A stretch of 64,000 nt of DNA from Paragonimus westermani (GCA_008508345.1 QNGE01000927.1:144587-208586); one strand, 5' to 3'; positions 24,660 to 37,456 are shown, counted from the stretch's first letter. The notes: a model not told the origin generated them from the letters alone. Numbers and translations: made by a program.

Positions 24660-25917
24660 ATGGAGGAGGATTTTTACATCCAGCCAGTGGCTCAAACAGT
24701 TTCCCATGTTCTATGCCAACAGCATGTAAGTGTTCAACAAACATCCTGTTTGAACGGGGCGATTATCATCATACTGTTGGACATGGCGAAGGTTTTCGAT
24801 CTTGTGCCCTATAAGCGTCTACTGCTCAAAATAGTATCCTTTAATATACGCGATCCATTGCTTAGCTGATTTTCTTCATACCTCACAGGTCGCACACAAA
24901 CAATGAAAATAGGAGACAATAGTTTAACGCCCAGACCAGTCGCTAGTGGGGTGATACAAGGAAGTGTTCCGGGACCGTTACTCTTTCTCATATATATAAA
25001 CGATATATGTCAAGTTATCAAGCACGGCAAACTATTCCTATCCGCTGATGATAGCAAGCTTGTTGGCAGCTTTCCTCTTAGCAATCTAAATCCATGTTTA
25101 GAAAATATACTGGAAGACCTCATGTCATTAGAGATTTGGTGTCAAACTTGGCTGACGAAATTTTCAGCCAATAAATCCACTATCGGTGTGCATGGTTGTC
25201 ACGTACCAGACGGCTCTATGAAGCTTAACGGTCACAGCATATCAACCGCCAACTCAGTATGTCACCTGGGTTTTCGCTACTCGAACTCATTCAACATAGC
25301 AGGACATATACCCTTCCTAGTCGCTAAAACCAGACGGAGGACAGGTTACATCAAACACTCATCCTTCATACCTGCTGCACGGTTACACCTTTATAAATTG
25401 TGTACGACCACAGTTTGAGTACTGCACGTTCATATATGGCCACCTGCGCAAGTCTGATGGGCTAAATTTGGAAAGCCTCCAACGTACGTTCATGAAAAGC
25501 TTATCGGGTTATCCATCTTCTCTGAGCTACGGAGAACGCTGCCGGACGCTTGAACTGGATACTTTCTGGTCACGGCGACTCAAGCTCAACCTTTCCCTCA
25601 TGTATAATTTGGTCTGTGGCAGTAAATTCACCATCAGCTTTGCGACTAGCTTACAATACAGGTCGGAGCATAACCTCAGAAACAAGGACTTTACCTTGAC
25701 AGCTCTTAAAATTCGGAAAAACTGCGTTAAAATTTTCTCTTAGTGAAATATGCCTCCATTTGGAAAACACTCCCGTATGTAATTAAATCCAGTGAGAATA
25801 GACTCCAATTCAAACGAAACTCAGAAACTTTCCTAACGATGACGAACGTCATGTCCATCTTCAAGCTCTACTCGTCTGAGGACGTTATCTTAGAAAACGG
25901 ACCCAATAACATCTGAC
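24660..25917 (+). pseudogene. Non-LTR family N reverse transcriptase, second copy
   Basis: This is ORF2 of the same family as 30380-34975, starting within the RT domain. The catalytic A region reads IILLDMAKVFDLVPYKRLLL (about 24767-24826). SGVIQGSVPGPLLFLIYIND leads to LFLSADDSK at about 25032-25058, the YxDD block with Ser at its first position and both Asp kept. Further on, KFSANKSTIGVHGC and PAARLHLYKLC match the related copy. The thumb region continues in other frames from 25468 (SLQRTFMKSLSGYPSSLSYG), and the C-terminus NGPNNI ends at a stop near 25917. A stop follows IRDPLLS at about 24868 and at least two frameshifts are present. 5' truncated and inactive. Confidence 0.85.
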
Positions 25918-28900
25918 GAAAAACCCACTGTTTCACGTGAGGTTATGTCACGCACCCCTCGAACAGATCAAACCTACCGCTTCCAGGATAGATGTTTTAC
26001 TTTTAGACTCGCCAGCGAACAGGAAAACATGTCTATAGTCAACACGTATAGCTGTCAATACACATGCCCGTAAGTAACAACCCAAACATCCTGGTACACC
26101 CTTACCCCATACTTATTGATAGCCTGTGTGTCTGAGTTATAAAACACCATACAAAAGCAGAGCATGCTGAAAGTGTTTGAAAAAAAACTCAACCTGTTCA
26201 TTTTATGACAGCATAATATCCTTGGGTCGCAACTCTTCCTTTTTCTTCCCTGATAGGCAACCCAGCAACCTCTCGATACTGTCAAACATTCTTATCATTC
26301 TATACACCGTATGTACAAAGATAACTGACATCTAACTTCGGCAATAATCGTACACCATGAATAGCTTATAACCAATCTCCTCTCGCGGTATTCAATAGAA
26401 GCTGTATATATAATTAATCAACACTGCTATTAACGTCACATTGAAGGTTATGCCAGAATATCATATGTTCCATTGTTCGTCATAGCTCACATAGTCAGTT
26501 CTCCGTTCTCCCGTTTATTGCATGATTCTGCTCTCCATTCTTGGTTTCACTGATATATCCCGCGAGAGAAAACAACCCACCCCGCCCGGACACTTAAAAT
26601 TCCGCAATAATTTGGCATATCGCGAGCTCCTCGAAATTCTCAAGAATGTGAGTGAAGAACGACGTCCTGTCGAGAGGTCCACGATGTCCCCGCGAGAGTA
26701 TATGCGTCCCTACCACGAAAAATTTTCTGCACATTTTCCCGAGGTTATCTACATAGAATAATGATCGAATTCTTCGCCAATATATCCCCTATATCCTCCA
26801 ACCACCCTTTTTGGCACGACCTTGAGCATCAGGCTAGTTATCACCTTGTAGAGTCCCAACCGATGTAACAAATCAATTATTTCACCGAATTGTGCAGATC
26901 CCAAGTGCTACCGTCTCAGAACTATTTAGGTCAAAGAATTCTGTCTAAACATGAATTTTTCCTTCCCATAATGTCTGCTTTGTTGCTCTATTCACATAGC
27001 TGACTCGTTGTACAATTTTCAAATTTGGTGTTCAGATGTGTATACGCTCAAAAATCTGTACGTCGATCACGCTTTCCTGAGCGTGTTTCTCACGAATGCG
27101 TCGGGCAATATACCATTATTATTATTGTTATTATTATTATTACTATTACTATAGAACTACAGAACCCTTCGTTGGTTTTGCAACTTTTGTTGTTAATACT
27201 GTGAAGACCATCCACAATCTCACTCCTGCCTTCTAGGCTGAATATGGCCGATGTGGCGTCTAGAACATTGTCGCATGCGTTGAGCAAGAAGTTGGAACCC
27301 TGAATGCGGCGTCCAAGTGTTCTGTCGAACTCAGAAGAACACTGGCGGAAAATGCCATCTTCCTTTTGTCTGGTGAGGTCAGGCGCACTCATGCGGTTAC
27401 CACGGAATCTAACTTCAGTTTTATACTGGACCATTTGGTACCAAGATACTCCAGTTAAACCAAGTCACCGCGGACCGTCGCTTGGTTGCCACACTGTGCT
27501 AGCTTTGTGTCCGTTTTGACGTTTTCTAGGTAGGTTGCGTCAGTTGGAGTAGGGCCCATTAGTGCGTCCAAAATCAAGGCCTGTTGTCTCAAACTGATGA
27601 AGTTCGTGCAAGAGTGCGAGTTCTGCGAGAAACCCAGAGTCGTGAAGGCATCCGTCACAAACCGTCGTAGGGTGGGTGGAGTTGAAAGGTTGCGGCCAGC
27701 GTCGATAAATAGGGAACTACATCTTGGCGGTAGAATACGACCAAAGAATGGAGACACTGCGAAGCTGATGGTCAGTTATTGTCACGGTGCTGTCGCAAAC
27801 CTTTTGACACGTCATTACTGCTAATCCGAATGGCACACGGGTGCCTCGCATGTACTTGCCGACATTATAGTACGATTTGAGATTTTGAAAGGTTTGGCGG
27901 CCGTTAAACGAGTGTCAGGTGAGCGAGGTCACCGTGAAATGATTCAAACCAAACGGTGCGTAAAGGAAGGAAGAAGCTCAAACGTTATGGTCGCCTGATG
28001 CCCGTCCTCAGAATAGTTCTATTCACATAGAAGTAGCCCATTCTATGTCTGAAGACCCTGATGCTATTTTTGGAGGGCGCGGCACGCCGGAAGCATTTAC
28101 ATCGACAACGATTCCAACGTTTTTGGGGCCGACCTGGAACTGAGCCGTAGGTTACGACATTTGAACCAGTGTGGGTTGACAGATAGTCCGTCGCCTTAGA
28201 GGGTTGGTAGGTATTTTCATCCTGCGCGTAAAAACGAAAGGGATGGTGCATGGAAAAGGATGAATCGAACAGTAATATGGGTGCTGTCGTCGGTATCACA
28301 GCGGGTTATGAATGGAGAGTCATTTGATACCAACGTGGTGAAGGCCAAATGAATCCTCAACCACGGAACACTCGTGCATGGTTATGACGATCTAGATAAT
28401 CGTGCATGTACTTCGCCTAAGTGGTTGCTCTTGTTGCGCTGGAATGTAGACTTGATCACAAATGAGATGACATTGTGTGGAACTCTGACCAAGGGTTGGA
28501 GAAAAACATAGTGCTCACCTTGTGCGATTTGGGCGATAGCAGCGTAATTATCCAACTCAGTTAGAAGTAATAATAATAATGGTATATTTCTCAACCCATC
28601 TGTGAGAAACACGCTCAGATAAGCGTGATCAGTACACACATTTTAACCTGAACCACACACCGTACATATAATTGTTAATTGTACAATACACCAATTATAG
28701 ACATAGAGTAATCAAACGGACAAAATAATAAAGGAAAACTCTAGTTCATGAAGAGTTAGATGGCTCACTTGCTTCTGACACAATAGATCTAACGATTTTC
28801 AATATGCAATAGAAAATGTTGAGTTGTTACATCAATTGCTGCTTCACAAGGTTAACGTTGACCTTATATTCAGGGTCATGCCAGAAGAACGATTTTTCAG

Positions 28901-30379
28901 GGTGGAGAAAATGAACAGTTGAAGAATTTCGCCATCAGTTGACGTAGATGGCCTCCGAAAAATATGTAGAAACTTTTGGGAAGATGAAGGAAGATAGGTG
29001 GGTTGCAATTTTTTCTGAGAAATGGACGATCTACTAGACTGGACTCCGTTATTTCCTCAAATCGACGGAATTTCACGAATTGTCCAACCAGTACGGGATT
29101 TTGATTTTCCGAACGTTACGAAAGGTTGCCTTGCGTTAGAATTGATCGTGGAATCAAGCATGAAAGGCAAAATTACGTGATAAGCAGAAGAACGTAAAAT
29201 GGTCATATGAAGTATGACGAATAATGGAATCTGACATTTTCTGGCTGAATCTTCTATATAGTGTACTGGGATCACCTTCGACGTCCCCAAAATTCTAAAC
29301 TCCCCGCGACGTGAGATTTGCCTCGCCAGTACCGCCGCGCCTGTTCACATTATCTTATATATGTAAGCTTACTACAAACCACTAGCATCAAAGTTAGTGT
29401 GCCGGCATAGGTATCGCAGTTGTGCTCGTAGCTGTATAATGAATCCACATCATCTCTACTGCCGTAGGTTACATTCACTAGGATAACACTGTTGAGCTAT
29501 TACCGTAAGGAACGTCGCTTAACCTGTCTAACGCTTGTTTGACTTCTGAAGGTCGACTGGAATTTTCCGTCGACGCACTCTTCCACTCTGGCGGCTGCTG
29601 TGCCGTTGTGCTCAAGGTGCTCTCACGTCCAGCTCTCTAGCACTCCTTACTTGTTACGTTGAAGTCTGTTGTAACCGGTGAGTAAATCAGTAAATAAAGT
29701 TTGTTTGCAGATTCATCGTTGTCTCCCTGCGACTCCCGATTCACGGTAGCCAAAGGTTGGAGAAATTCTGAGCGTACGAATTCAGGATCTAGCACTACAA
29801 TAGAATTTACAATTCTGTGATAGTTAATAAAATATATCTCTGAAAAATAATTAGTGTCGTACAACGCGAAAGGTGATCGATTCACAAATTATCCTAGTAT
29901 GTGAATTCAACCGAATTCCGATGTCGATTTAGTACGCACTGCCGTTATGTAGAATGAAAAGATGTTCAGCAACACGGAAAGATTATCGGGTGGTCTGTAA
30001 CGATAGCAAGAGGCACGTAATTATATGTAATCATATGAGTCGAACAGGTTAAGCTATATATATTCTCTAAACTGTTTTAACTTGCACAGCTATTGCGTAG
30101 TGGTTGATAGCAATACAGAGCTGATAATCGTTAAGTATGGAGTAAGAGTACCAGGATGGTTTGGTTACTACCAACGTGGATGTTTAAGATGTTGTCATAT
30201 GTTGGCAGTGGTTTTGTTATGCAACTGCAATTTTTTGACAGAGCTGTGTACAAGATCTATTCTTCTGGAGGAATAATAGGTTTTGAAATGGGGATTTTCT
30301 CAATGGCTAAGTTGATAGCTTTGAGCAATTCGAAGTGTGTGTAACGTTACATCGTGTGGTATAAGTTCATCCTCAGTTG
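25918..30379. other. No recognisable gene; AT-rich patches and a microsatellite
   Basis: Frames are short (79 codons at 26522-26761 plus; 114 at 27090-27434 minus; 104 at 27985-28299 minus) and carry no motif I recognise. 28640-29280 is AT-rich. An imperfect ATT repeat lies at 27114-27152. Confidence 0.45.
27114..27152 (+). repeat. Imperfect ATT microsatellite
   Basis: A run of ATT units with interruptions by GTT and ACT. Confidence 0.9.
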
Positions 30380-30400
30380 TTATTAGATTAGATCGGATGG

Positions 30401-31785
30401 TTAGATGTTGTTAGGTCCGTTTTCAAAAATATCGTCTTCAGACTGGCAAAGTTTGTAAATCAACATGACGTTCTTTAATGTCAGGGAAGTTTCTAAGCTT
30501 CGTCTGAATTGATATATATTCTTACTGGTTCTAATTGCATGTGGGAGTTTGTTCCAAATGTAGGTATATTTCATTAGGAAAAAATTTGAACGGGATTTAA
30601 GAGTTATCAAAGTGAACTCTTTGTTCCTGATGTAATTTGAGCTATGATGAAGGCGAATCGCGAGTTTGACAGCAAATTTATTGCTATGAACTAGATTATA
30701 CATGAGCGCAAGATTTAGCTTGAGACGTCGTAGCCAAAGAAGATCCAGTTTAAGCGTCTGGCAGCGTTCAAAGAAGACGGATAACCCACTAAACCTTTCG
30801 TAAATGCACGTTGGAGACTTTCCAGAGCTAGCCTTTCAGGCTCGCGCAAGTGCTTATATATGAACGTTCAGTACTCAAGTTGGGGTCGTACGCACAGCTT
30901 ATAAAGGTGCAGTCGAGCTGCAGGAAAGAAGAATGAGTGCTTAATGTATCCAATCGTTCGTCTAATTTTAGCTACTGGGAAAGATATATGTTCAGCAAAA
31001 TTGAATGAGTTTGAGTAGCGTATACTTAAGTCGCGGACTAAGTTGGCAGTTGAAATAGCATGACCATCCAGCTTTATAAAGTCCTCCGGAATATGACAAT
31101 CGTGTGGGACAATGGTGGATTTATTGGCTGAGAATTTCATCAGCCAGGTTTGACACCAAGACTTCAATGGCATGTCTTCCCGTATATTTCCTAAAGAAGA
31201 ATTGAGATCGCCAGTGGGAAAAGTATAGACAGGTTTGATGTCATCGGCGAATAAGAATAGTTTGCCATGTTTGATAACTTTACATATACCATCTGTATAC
31301 ATAAGAAAGAGCAACGGTCCCAGAACGCTTCCTTGAATCACTCCGCTGGTGACTGGTTCGGGCTTTGAACTGTTATCTCCTATTTTCATTGTTTCTGTGC
31401 GTTCCACAAGGTATGAAGCAAACCAGCTGAGTAATAGGTCACGTATACCGAAGGATGCCATTTTGACCAGGAGGCGCTTATGAGGCGCACGATCAAGAGC
31501 TTTTTATGTATCCAGGAGTATAGTAATAACTGCACTCCCTGAATCAGCAGATAATGTGACATGATTAAAGAATTCCAGTTGACACGTCATGCACGAACGT
31601 TTGTTGAGGAACCCATGCTGGGATAGGTTTATGAGATTTTGTGATAATAAGAATTCAACCATGCGACATTTTATTATCCTTTTCAATACTTTAGAACACA
31701 TTGAAGTATTGTTAATGGGATGATAATTGTTGATGTTTTGTCGCGAACCAGCTTTGTACTGGGCTGAATTATAGAATTTTTCCAT
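30401..31785 (-). pseudogene. Reverse transcriptase domain of family N
   Basis: On the minus strand 31785-31504 carries NINNYHPINNTSMCSKVLKR and QHGFLNKRSC, the RT fingers. After a stop in motif A (ITILLDT then stop), 31461-30868 in the same frame is open for 197 codons: IRDLLLSWFASYLVERTETM, SGVIQGSVLGPLLFLMY, and the intact catalytic block LFLFADDIK (FADD at about 31240-31251), down to LYKLCVRPQLEY. The end 30703-30401 is in a third frame and carries NKLPHAIRTSKNIYQF and the C-terminus NGPNNI. Both catalytic Asp of the FADD box are present, but one stop and one frameshift break the domain. Confidence 0.85.
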
Positions 31786-31886
31786 TGGAGAGGGAGGGTA
31801 CCCAACGATGGAGAATGCGTATAAATCCTAGGCAAAAGGAGAGGGATGTCATATCCTCCGTGTTTGAGAGCAAAATGGTGTATACC

Positions 31887-32384
31887 CTATGGACCAGGAA
31901 GGTAAGAAGGTTTGATAGTAGCTAACTGAGAGCGTATTCTTACTGCATCATCAGTGACGTGGCTTGGGAACGTGTTTGTTTTCACAGGGAGATCTGAAGG
32001 CAATACATTTTTCTCAATGTTGAAGGAAGCAGCAAAACACGACTTGAAGACCTCGCAGATTGTTACGGGATCATCTACGGTAGTTTTGTTCCGTAATGTA
32101 ACTACTGAGATAATAGGATCTCTTGTACAGTTTCTGCGTTTAAATAATTGCATCAACTCGAAGCTCTTTGCTTTGCTGTTCAGCGCACGTTTTTCCTCAT
32201 TTAGGTAAAGCATTTTGGTTTTACTTTCTATAGTGTCAAACATTTTGTGCATTTGAATAATAAGGGAGAAGTCGTGTTTTTCGGTATCGTGATTTCTGAT
32301 TTTTGAGCTTACATTCCTCTTTTGGGTCCAGCTTTCAGCACACACACTGTGGCGTTTCGATCTTTCCGGGGCTAAAATGTACAT
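31887..32384 (-). pseudogene. ORF2 linker of family N
   Basis: This 165-codon frame is in the same frame as the endonuclease part. It is rich in Lys/Arg early and carries VFKSCFAASFNIEK (the F..S.F block before RT) and SQLATIKPSYLPGP at its end. That is the SPGPDGI block of RT, cut by a stop right after GP. The missing continuation (GIHHFALKHGG) follows after the stop in another frame. Confidence 0.75.
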
Positions 32385-32606
32385 TCAAAATCTGAAGTGT
32401 TCGGTAAATACTTTGATTGCTATACTAGGGTCAGATGTCAGACAGAATGTGTTCCACACCATTGACCTCAGCAGAATGGCGAACGTATTCCAGTCGATTA
32501 ATTTTATCTGGCGGTAACTATGTTCGACGCTTTTACGGCTTTCAGGTCAAACGTGAGGTTGACCACATTGTGACCACTTCCTGGGAACCATTCTAGGACG
32601 GATACT

Positions 32607-33347
32607 TTAGCAAGAGATACCTGTTGTAAAAATGAGATCTAAAGTGTGGTCTAGTCTGGTAGGTTCTAAGACATGTTGGCGCCAACCATTTACTTGGGTA
32701 CATGCAACAAACACTGCTTGATTTTCAGGGGCTGTGAAAAATGTCCAAGAAATATTGGGCATATTGAAATTTCCACCAATTATTTTGTACCGTGTGGGCA
32801 ATGTTAATACATAATTCAGTCCATCGATAAGATTGGTCATGTCGTCATGAGAGGCGTTGGGTGGTCTGTAGACCCATCCTTAGAGTAGTTCAAGGGATTC
32901 AGTTGACACTGATAGTCGCAATGGGTCATCAGTTCTATCAAGACACGGCTCTTCGAGTACAATTGCAGAATACTGCTCCCTCAAGTGAATTGAGCATCCA
33001 CCGTCACGTCCTGAACCGCGATTTTTTCGGAATATATGATAACCTATAACATTTAGTTGTGTGTTTGAAGTCTCAGGGGTACACCGAACTTCAGTGACCA
33101 GAATAATGCGAGGATCATATAAGAAGATGAAGGATCTAAAAATCTGCATCTTATTGATCAGTGAGCGTGCATTCAAAAACAATAAACTTATTGCATTTTC
33201 CTTATTCGACGTCATTTTTCGACCTTTGAAAATGTCCGAAGCAGGAGCGTCTTTGTGATTCAGAGACTTTGGTGACGTCCCTTTGTCTGATGCGGTTACG
33301 GTAAGCACATCAACAACTAATGAAATGTCCCGTGCGTCTGAACCCAT
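32607..33347 (-). pseudogene. Endonuclease domain of family N
   Basis: On the minus strand the domain begins SLLFLNARSLINKMQIF, with the N-A-R-S catalytic start. IILVTEVRCTPE follows, where the catalytic Glu is kept although the usual TETWL is altered. GSGRDGGCSIHLR is the R...GG block. One in-frame TAA lies at about 32881, and the same frame then continues GWVYRPPNASHDD and IIGGNFNMPNISW. In the last motif the usual GDFN has become GNFN (Asp to Asn, about 32763-32774), which should remove an active-site residue. The final block reads RLDHTLDLIF. Confidence 0.8.
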
Positions 33348-33369
33348 GACAGGAAGCTTTGGAAAAGTG

Positions 33370-34194
33370 TCAGTAAGGTGTATTGGGGCGATGGAGATAT
33401 GGTAGGTTGACTGGACAGGGGAGGTTTGAACGGGGTGTGACGCAGTAAAATGGGTAAGGTTGAGATGGATTGATCGTATCTACATGCAAGTTGTCCTCAA
33501 AGGGATCACGGGATGCATTTAGGTGAGCATTAATACTGTGGGGGCTGTTTGTATTAAAAGGGGCGTCGAGCATGGGATAGGCAACTCTGGTGGGAATGGT
33601 GGGGCTCTGGTTAAGTCTTGCCTTAAAAGGTGTGTCGCATGAGATATTGCTATTGTTGAGAAGAGGCCGAAGATTAGGAGTTGGTCATAGATACATCCTT
33701 TTTCTCTCTGGGTGTGAGTATGGATTCACATGCTTATTTTATCCCTTGTAGTGCGGAGGAGGTAAGTATGGACGACCCGTAGGATAATGACTTGGGGAGG
33801 GTTTATTGAAGCCAGCGCTCCTCTAACGGCCGGTTGGTGGGTTTCTTTGGGATGAATTTGAAGTTGGAGTGCCGACGTGTTCCAGATTGGTAGATGGTCT
33901 GAGCCCTACTTTGTATGATCTAGCTACCGCGTTGACAGGGTAAAATTTAGACGTCTCATTTGGTTCAACGTAGGCACACTCATTCACATGCTGGTGTTTG
34001 GAAGTTGGCTCCTCGAAGGGGGTCACCGTTTCGTGAGGCAGGCTGCTGGAACTGTCTAGATCTACTGTTAAGTTAATCAAGTCGTTGATGTTTTCAAGAG
34101 GAACAGTGGCAGGCTCTGGTGTGACGCAAGAGGACGAAGCTACACAGGGTGAAGCTACACACTCATCGAGACCCGATTCATTACCCTTGGACAT
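33370..34194 (-). pseudogene. ORF1-ORF2 spacer / ORF1 C-terminal part of family N
   Basis: Two Ser/Thr/Pro-rich frames (34194-33823, 123 codons; 33573-33370, 67 codons) join ORF1 and the endonuclease. They look like low-complexity ORF1 tail. No metal-binding knuckle is visible. Assignment is by position within the element. Confidence 0.45.
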
Positions 34195-34312
34195 CGTCGC
34201 ATCTTGTTTGAATGTGTCTCAAGCCACACGCCTGGAGGTGACAGCGTTGCGCAATAAGCGACGGTGACATTCTCTCTCAAGCGGCGTTCTATCCTGCATA
34301 ATTCTTATCAGT

Positions 34313-34972
34313 TTAAGGGAGGTTTTGAACTTGATGAGGTCCTGACATTGGATGAACTGCCTCGCGGTTGTTTTCACTCTGGAATTTGAACAAAAGCGGG
34401 CAGCAGATCTGTTGGTTCTTCTTGCGGAGATGAATGCAGGTATAAGATGTCGGGTCTATACTGGTAATCCTTGTGAGTAGCTTCTTAATGCCATCGAGGT
34501 GAAGCTTATCTGGCACATTGAATACGATGGCATTATATGTGCAACGCATCCGTTTTGTGATTTCTGTTGTCAATGTGTTGAGAAACATGCTTGCGCTCTC
34601 TAAGTTATCCATCTTGGGACATTCCGGCACTTTGACGATGTAAGATAGGGAGATGAGATTCTCCTTCAGGGAATCGAATGCAGCATAGCTTGTTTTTAGT
34701 TGGGCAAGTTCAGCTTCCAGTTTAGATGCCTTGACAAACAACTTCACCAATACATTGTCTGGGGGGATAGAGCAGTTCTTAGTTAGAGGAGTATTGGTGA
34801 GAACCACCAGTTCATCTTCACCCCCTTTAAAAGCAGCACCTTTGGAAGGGCCTTTACAAGTTTTGGGCCTAGGGCATTTGTCCTTAGGTCGTCCAATATC
34901 TAATTTAGAGCTAGAACAAGTGGATTTGACACCAACTGTTTTTGTTTGTCGACCGGTTTTGGTCGTTTTATT
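34313..34972 (-). pseudogene. ORF1 of family N (putative RNA-binding protein)
   Basis: An open frame runs from about 34972 (just after a TAA) to 34313 without an ATG at its start. The N-terminal part is basic and Cys-rich (KDKCPRPKTCKGPSKGAAFK). A helical, coiled-coil-like stretch follows (KLFVKASKLEAELAQLKTSY), then an RRM-like region with CTYNAIVFNVPDKLHLDGIK and PLLFKFQSENNREAV. This arrangement (basic start, coiled coil, NAIVF-VPD block) is familiar from ORF1 of CR1/L2-like elements of flatworms. The 5' boundary of the element and the true start codon are not clear. Confidence 0.65.
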
Positions 34973-34975
34973 GTG

Positions 34976-36183
34976 TTATATAAGAATATTTTCTAGACAG
35001 ACGTGGACGTAAATACAATTTAATCAGATTGTACGGTAAAATGTTGTCAAAAATAACAATTATATGAGAAACTTCAAACTGAATATCCACGCAGTAATTA
35101 CTTGCTCTTTTCGAATCGCGCGCGCTCACAAGTGGTCGAAGTTTTCTGGGTCTCCAGATAGGTGACGTAGTTCATTAGGTTACGCCTCTCGGGATGCTTG
35201 GCTTTATTGTGAAACCGCCGAGGTGCTTGCTGGAGAAGACGGACACGTAAGACAGCTGTAAGGAGGGACGTCAAATGTTGATGTGTGACAGGACATTCGA
35301 TCACCCTGCTTTGTAGAAGCGTCGGCAGAGTGACACCAGGTGCCAACAGGTATAAGGAAAATTACGGAGTAACGAAGTGACACCTACAGACACCTCACCA
35401 AGGGAAATTAGACGGATCCCAGGAACAGTGCTGAAACTGCTGCGGTCAGTGACACCATTTTCGAGAATGATGTGCTCTGCGTGAATGGTGTTGAGAGGCA
35501 ACGTGTGATTTGGTGTTTTTCTTAAAATTATGCTGCATTTATCGTCATCATCCTTGCAACAGTTACAGCAACCGTGTCCCTTACTCTTGTTCAGTCTGAG
35601 ACCTGTAAATTTCTGAATGCCAAATTCAGAAATCCTCCTTCAACATTCTTCCTTGAGTAGTCTGTAATCCTCATCACTTCTCGACACGCGAACAGTCGGT
35701 TTGCCCCGGCCCAACCAATGACCATTTGTTTGAGTGAGCTCAACTCCGTTTTATCGTCCCCAACTATTGAACGGTACCTAGTTGTCGAAATTTTTGTACG
35801 GGCACATTTCTTGTTCAATTCCTGAGGCATTTCACATTCCAGGCGAGAGATTTGATTTCCTTGTACATCTATTCAATCGGTAACGTATTGAGTCCAGTGT
35901 TCACGAACGCCATCCCACTATCCGTTTCAAAGAAAGATATTTTTTTGTCGTTGGATATTGGGAATGACACCTATTGGATCAACAGATTACACGTAACTCA
36001 GTGTGAACCCGAATCTTTGTCGAACGATTCAATATCCCCTCCTCAGGTGACCCGCATATCCAAACAGCGGCTGATTTCATCCCGCCGCAAATTGACTTTT
36101 AATCCTAGACCCGGTCGATGCAATGTCCACAACATTTCTAATCGGAGTTGGAGCTGTAGTTTCCACCAAGAGCGTAGTCGATC
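34976..36183. other. Unrecognised stretch
   Basis: Several frames of 66-131 codons overlap on both strands (35301-35501 and 35591-35830 minus; 35852-36247 plus). The end may be part of the non-LTR endonuclease that becomes recognisable at 36184, but I cannot show it. Confidence 0.4.
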
Positions 36184-37100
36184 ATGCAAGATGACGCAAA
36201 GACCATGCTCCTTTCCGTCCAGTTCGTCTTCACCAATAAAGAATTAACGGTAGATAGTTCGACGGATAACGCCCCGCCTGGATTTAACAATAAAGTCATA
36301 ATGACTTTCGACTTTATCTGTAGTGCTGAGGTCACTCCGAAGCCAAACGTCCTCGAAAATCTTCCGCAAAATTAGAGTGGATGTGCTTTGTGCGCACCCA
36401 GATGATGCCTCCTTCGGTCAACATAGCTCCCCATTGCTTGTTGCTGAAATGCGCAACCGGTTTGCTAATATCGATCGTGAAGCCGAAGATTATTCAGCAA
36501 TAACCTACCCCACGACTCACCGGAAATCGCAAAGGCAATCGCGGTCCCCAACGTTGAAGACGATCCAGACTGAACGGCTACCGTGGGCTCAGTGCAAAAC
36601 ATCAAGGGATCGAGACGGTCGTCACATATATTCTTCATCCTGAGCTCATTGCACTAGACTAGTTAGGCAGGATTGACTAGACTTTAACGACACCTGGCAC
36701 AGCGTTTTGTTGCTGATCCCGACAGCTTGTCTAAAATTGTCTCGAAAGCTCGTGAAGGCAAAGCTGGAGTGCTTCAGCTAACCAGCCTGCGAAGGCTTAC
36801 GAGCCCACGTGGCAGAGCCTTGGAAGCGCTAAGTGACTGCTTCAGCAATGTGTTTGCAATCAGCATGCCGAGCAATTTCAAACCAAATAATACTGACGTG
36901 TTTGGCGGAATTTCCGCGGGGAATACCAAAGCGGATGCTGTGCAGATAAAGTTTCGGGAGATTAGGCATACATTTTACGGACCAGATTGTACAGTTTGCG
37001 AGGGGTCATTTTCTGCTCAAACGATATGTGCAAGCTTGCATACGGTTCCGTCGAAAGGTTTAAGCGCTGTATTTTCTTCTGGGCCCAAACGCTCCCGCTA
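36184..37100 (+). pseudogene. Non-LTR endonuclease end and linker, third family
   Basis: The frame 36184-36375 carries FTNKELTVDSSTDNAPPGF and VIMTFDFICSAEV, the end of an EEP endonuclease (LVFTN...V...PPG.SDH..I.FDF). The S-D-H triad has become NNK, losing the catalytic His. Linker-like sequence follows at 36323-36643. The frame 36727-37101 then shows KAREGKAGVLQLTSLRR, ALSDCFSNVFAISMPSNFK and HTFYGPDCTV, the block before RT where CFSxVF and a decayed PGPDG are expected. Related sequence recurs at 44813-44942 on minus. The RT itself is absent here; the recombined block at 36995-47235 begins. Confidence 0.65.
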
Positions 37101-37456
37101 ATTTTGGTTTCCACAGAAGAAAGCAACTGTTGGGTGCATTATTGTGCGGTGGGATGATGGCGGGTTGTAGTGGGGCTACGATGGAGTGGTGACGGGTTTG
37201 CAGCCGGTTGACCTTATGTTCATAGTAGGGCGACGGTGAAACTCTCGTGGATTGCTCGACTTTTTTGGGGGGTGGGGTACAGCTAGATGGAAGTGACCGT
37301 GTTTGTAGGAAGTTTGCGAACTCCCTCTTTACTCCACTTTCAAAACGGTGGGACGTCGGAGTGATCTGGCTGCAAACGTTACCGGCACGTCCATAACGTG
37401 CACCAGCATCCCTCCAATACCTAACTAGATGTTGGCATTACTGATCGTTACCTCAC
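36995..37456 (+). repeat. Duplicated segment A, copy 1 (first part)
   Basis: This segment equals the reverse complement of 46775-47235 with few differences until similarity fades at the outer end. Confidence 0.8.

Larger units (their letters stand above)
30380..34975 (-). mobile_element. Near full-length non-LTR retrotransposon, family N
   Basis: On the minus strand this 4.6 kb copy has the order ORF1, spacer, endonuclease, linker, reverse transcriptase and a 3' UTR shared with 16917-16973. The endonuclease type, the motif order and the two-ORF layout fit the CR1/jockey group; the exact clade would need a tree. It is the least damaged element here, but stops and frameshifts occur in ORF2 and ORF1 has no start codon that I can see. 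Copies at 16786-16973 and 24660-25917 belong to the same family. Target-site duplications were not found by eye. Confidence 0.85.
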
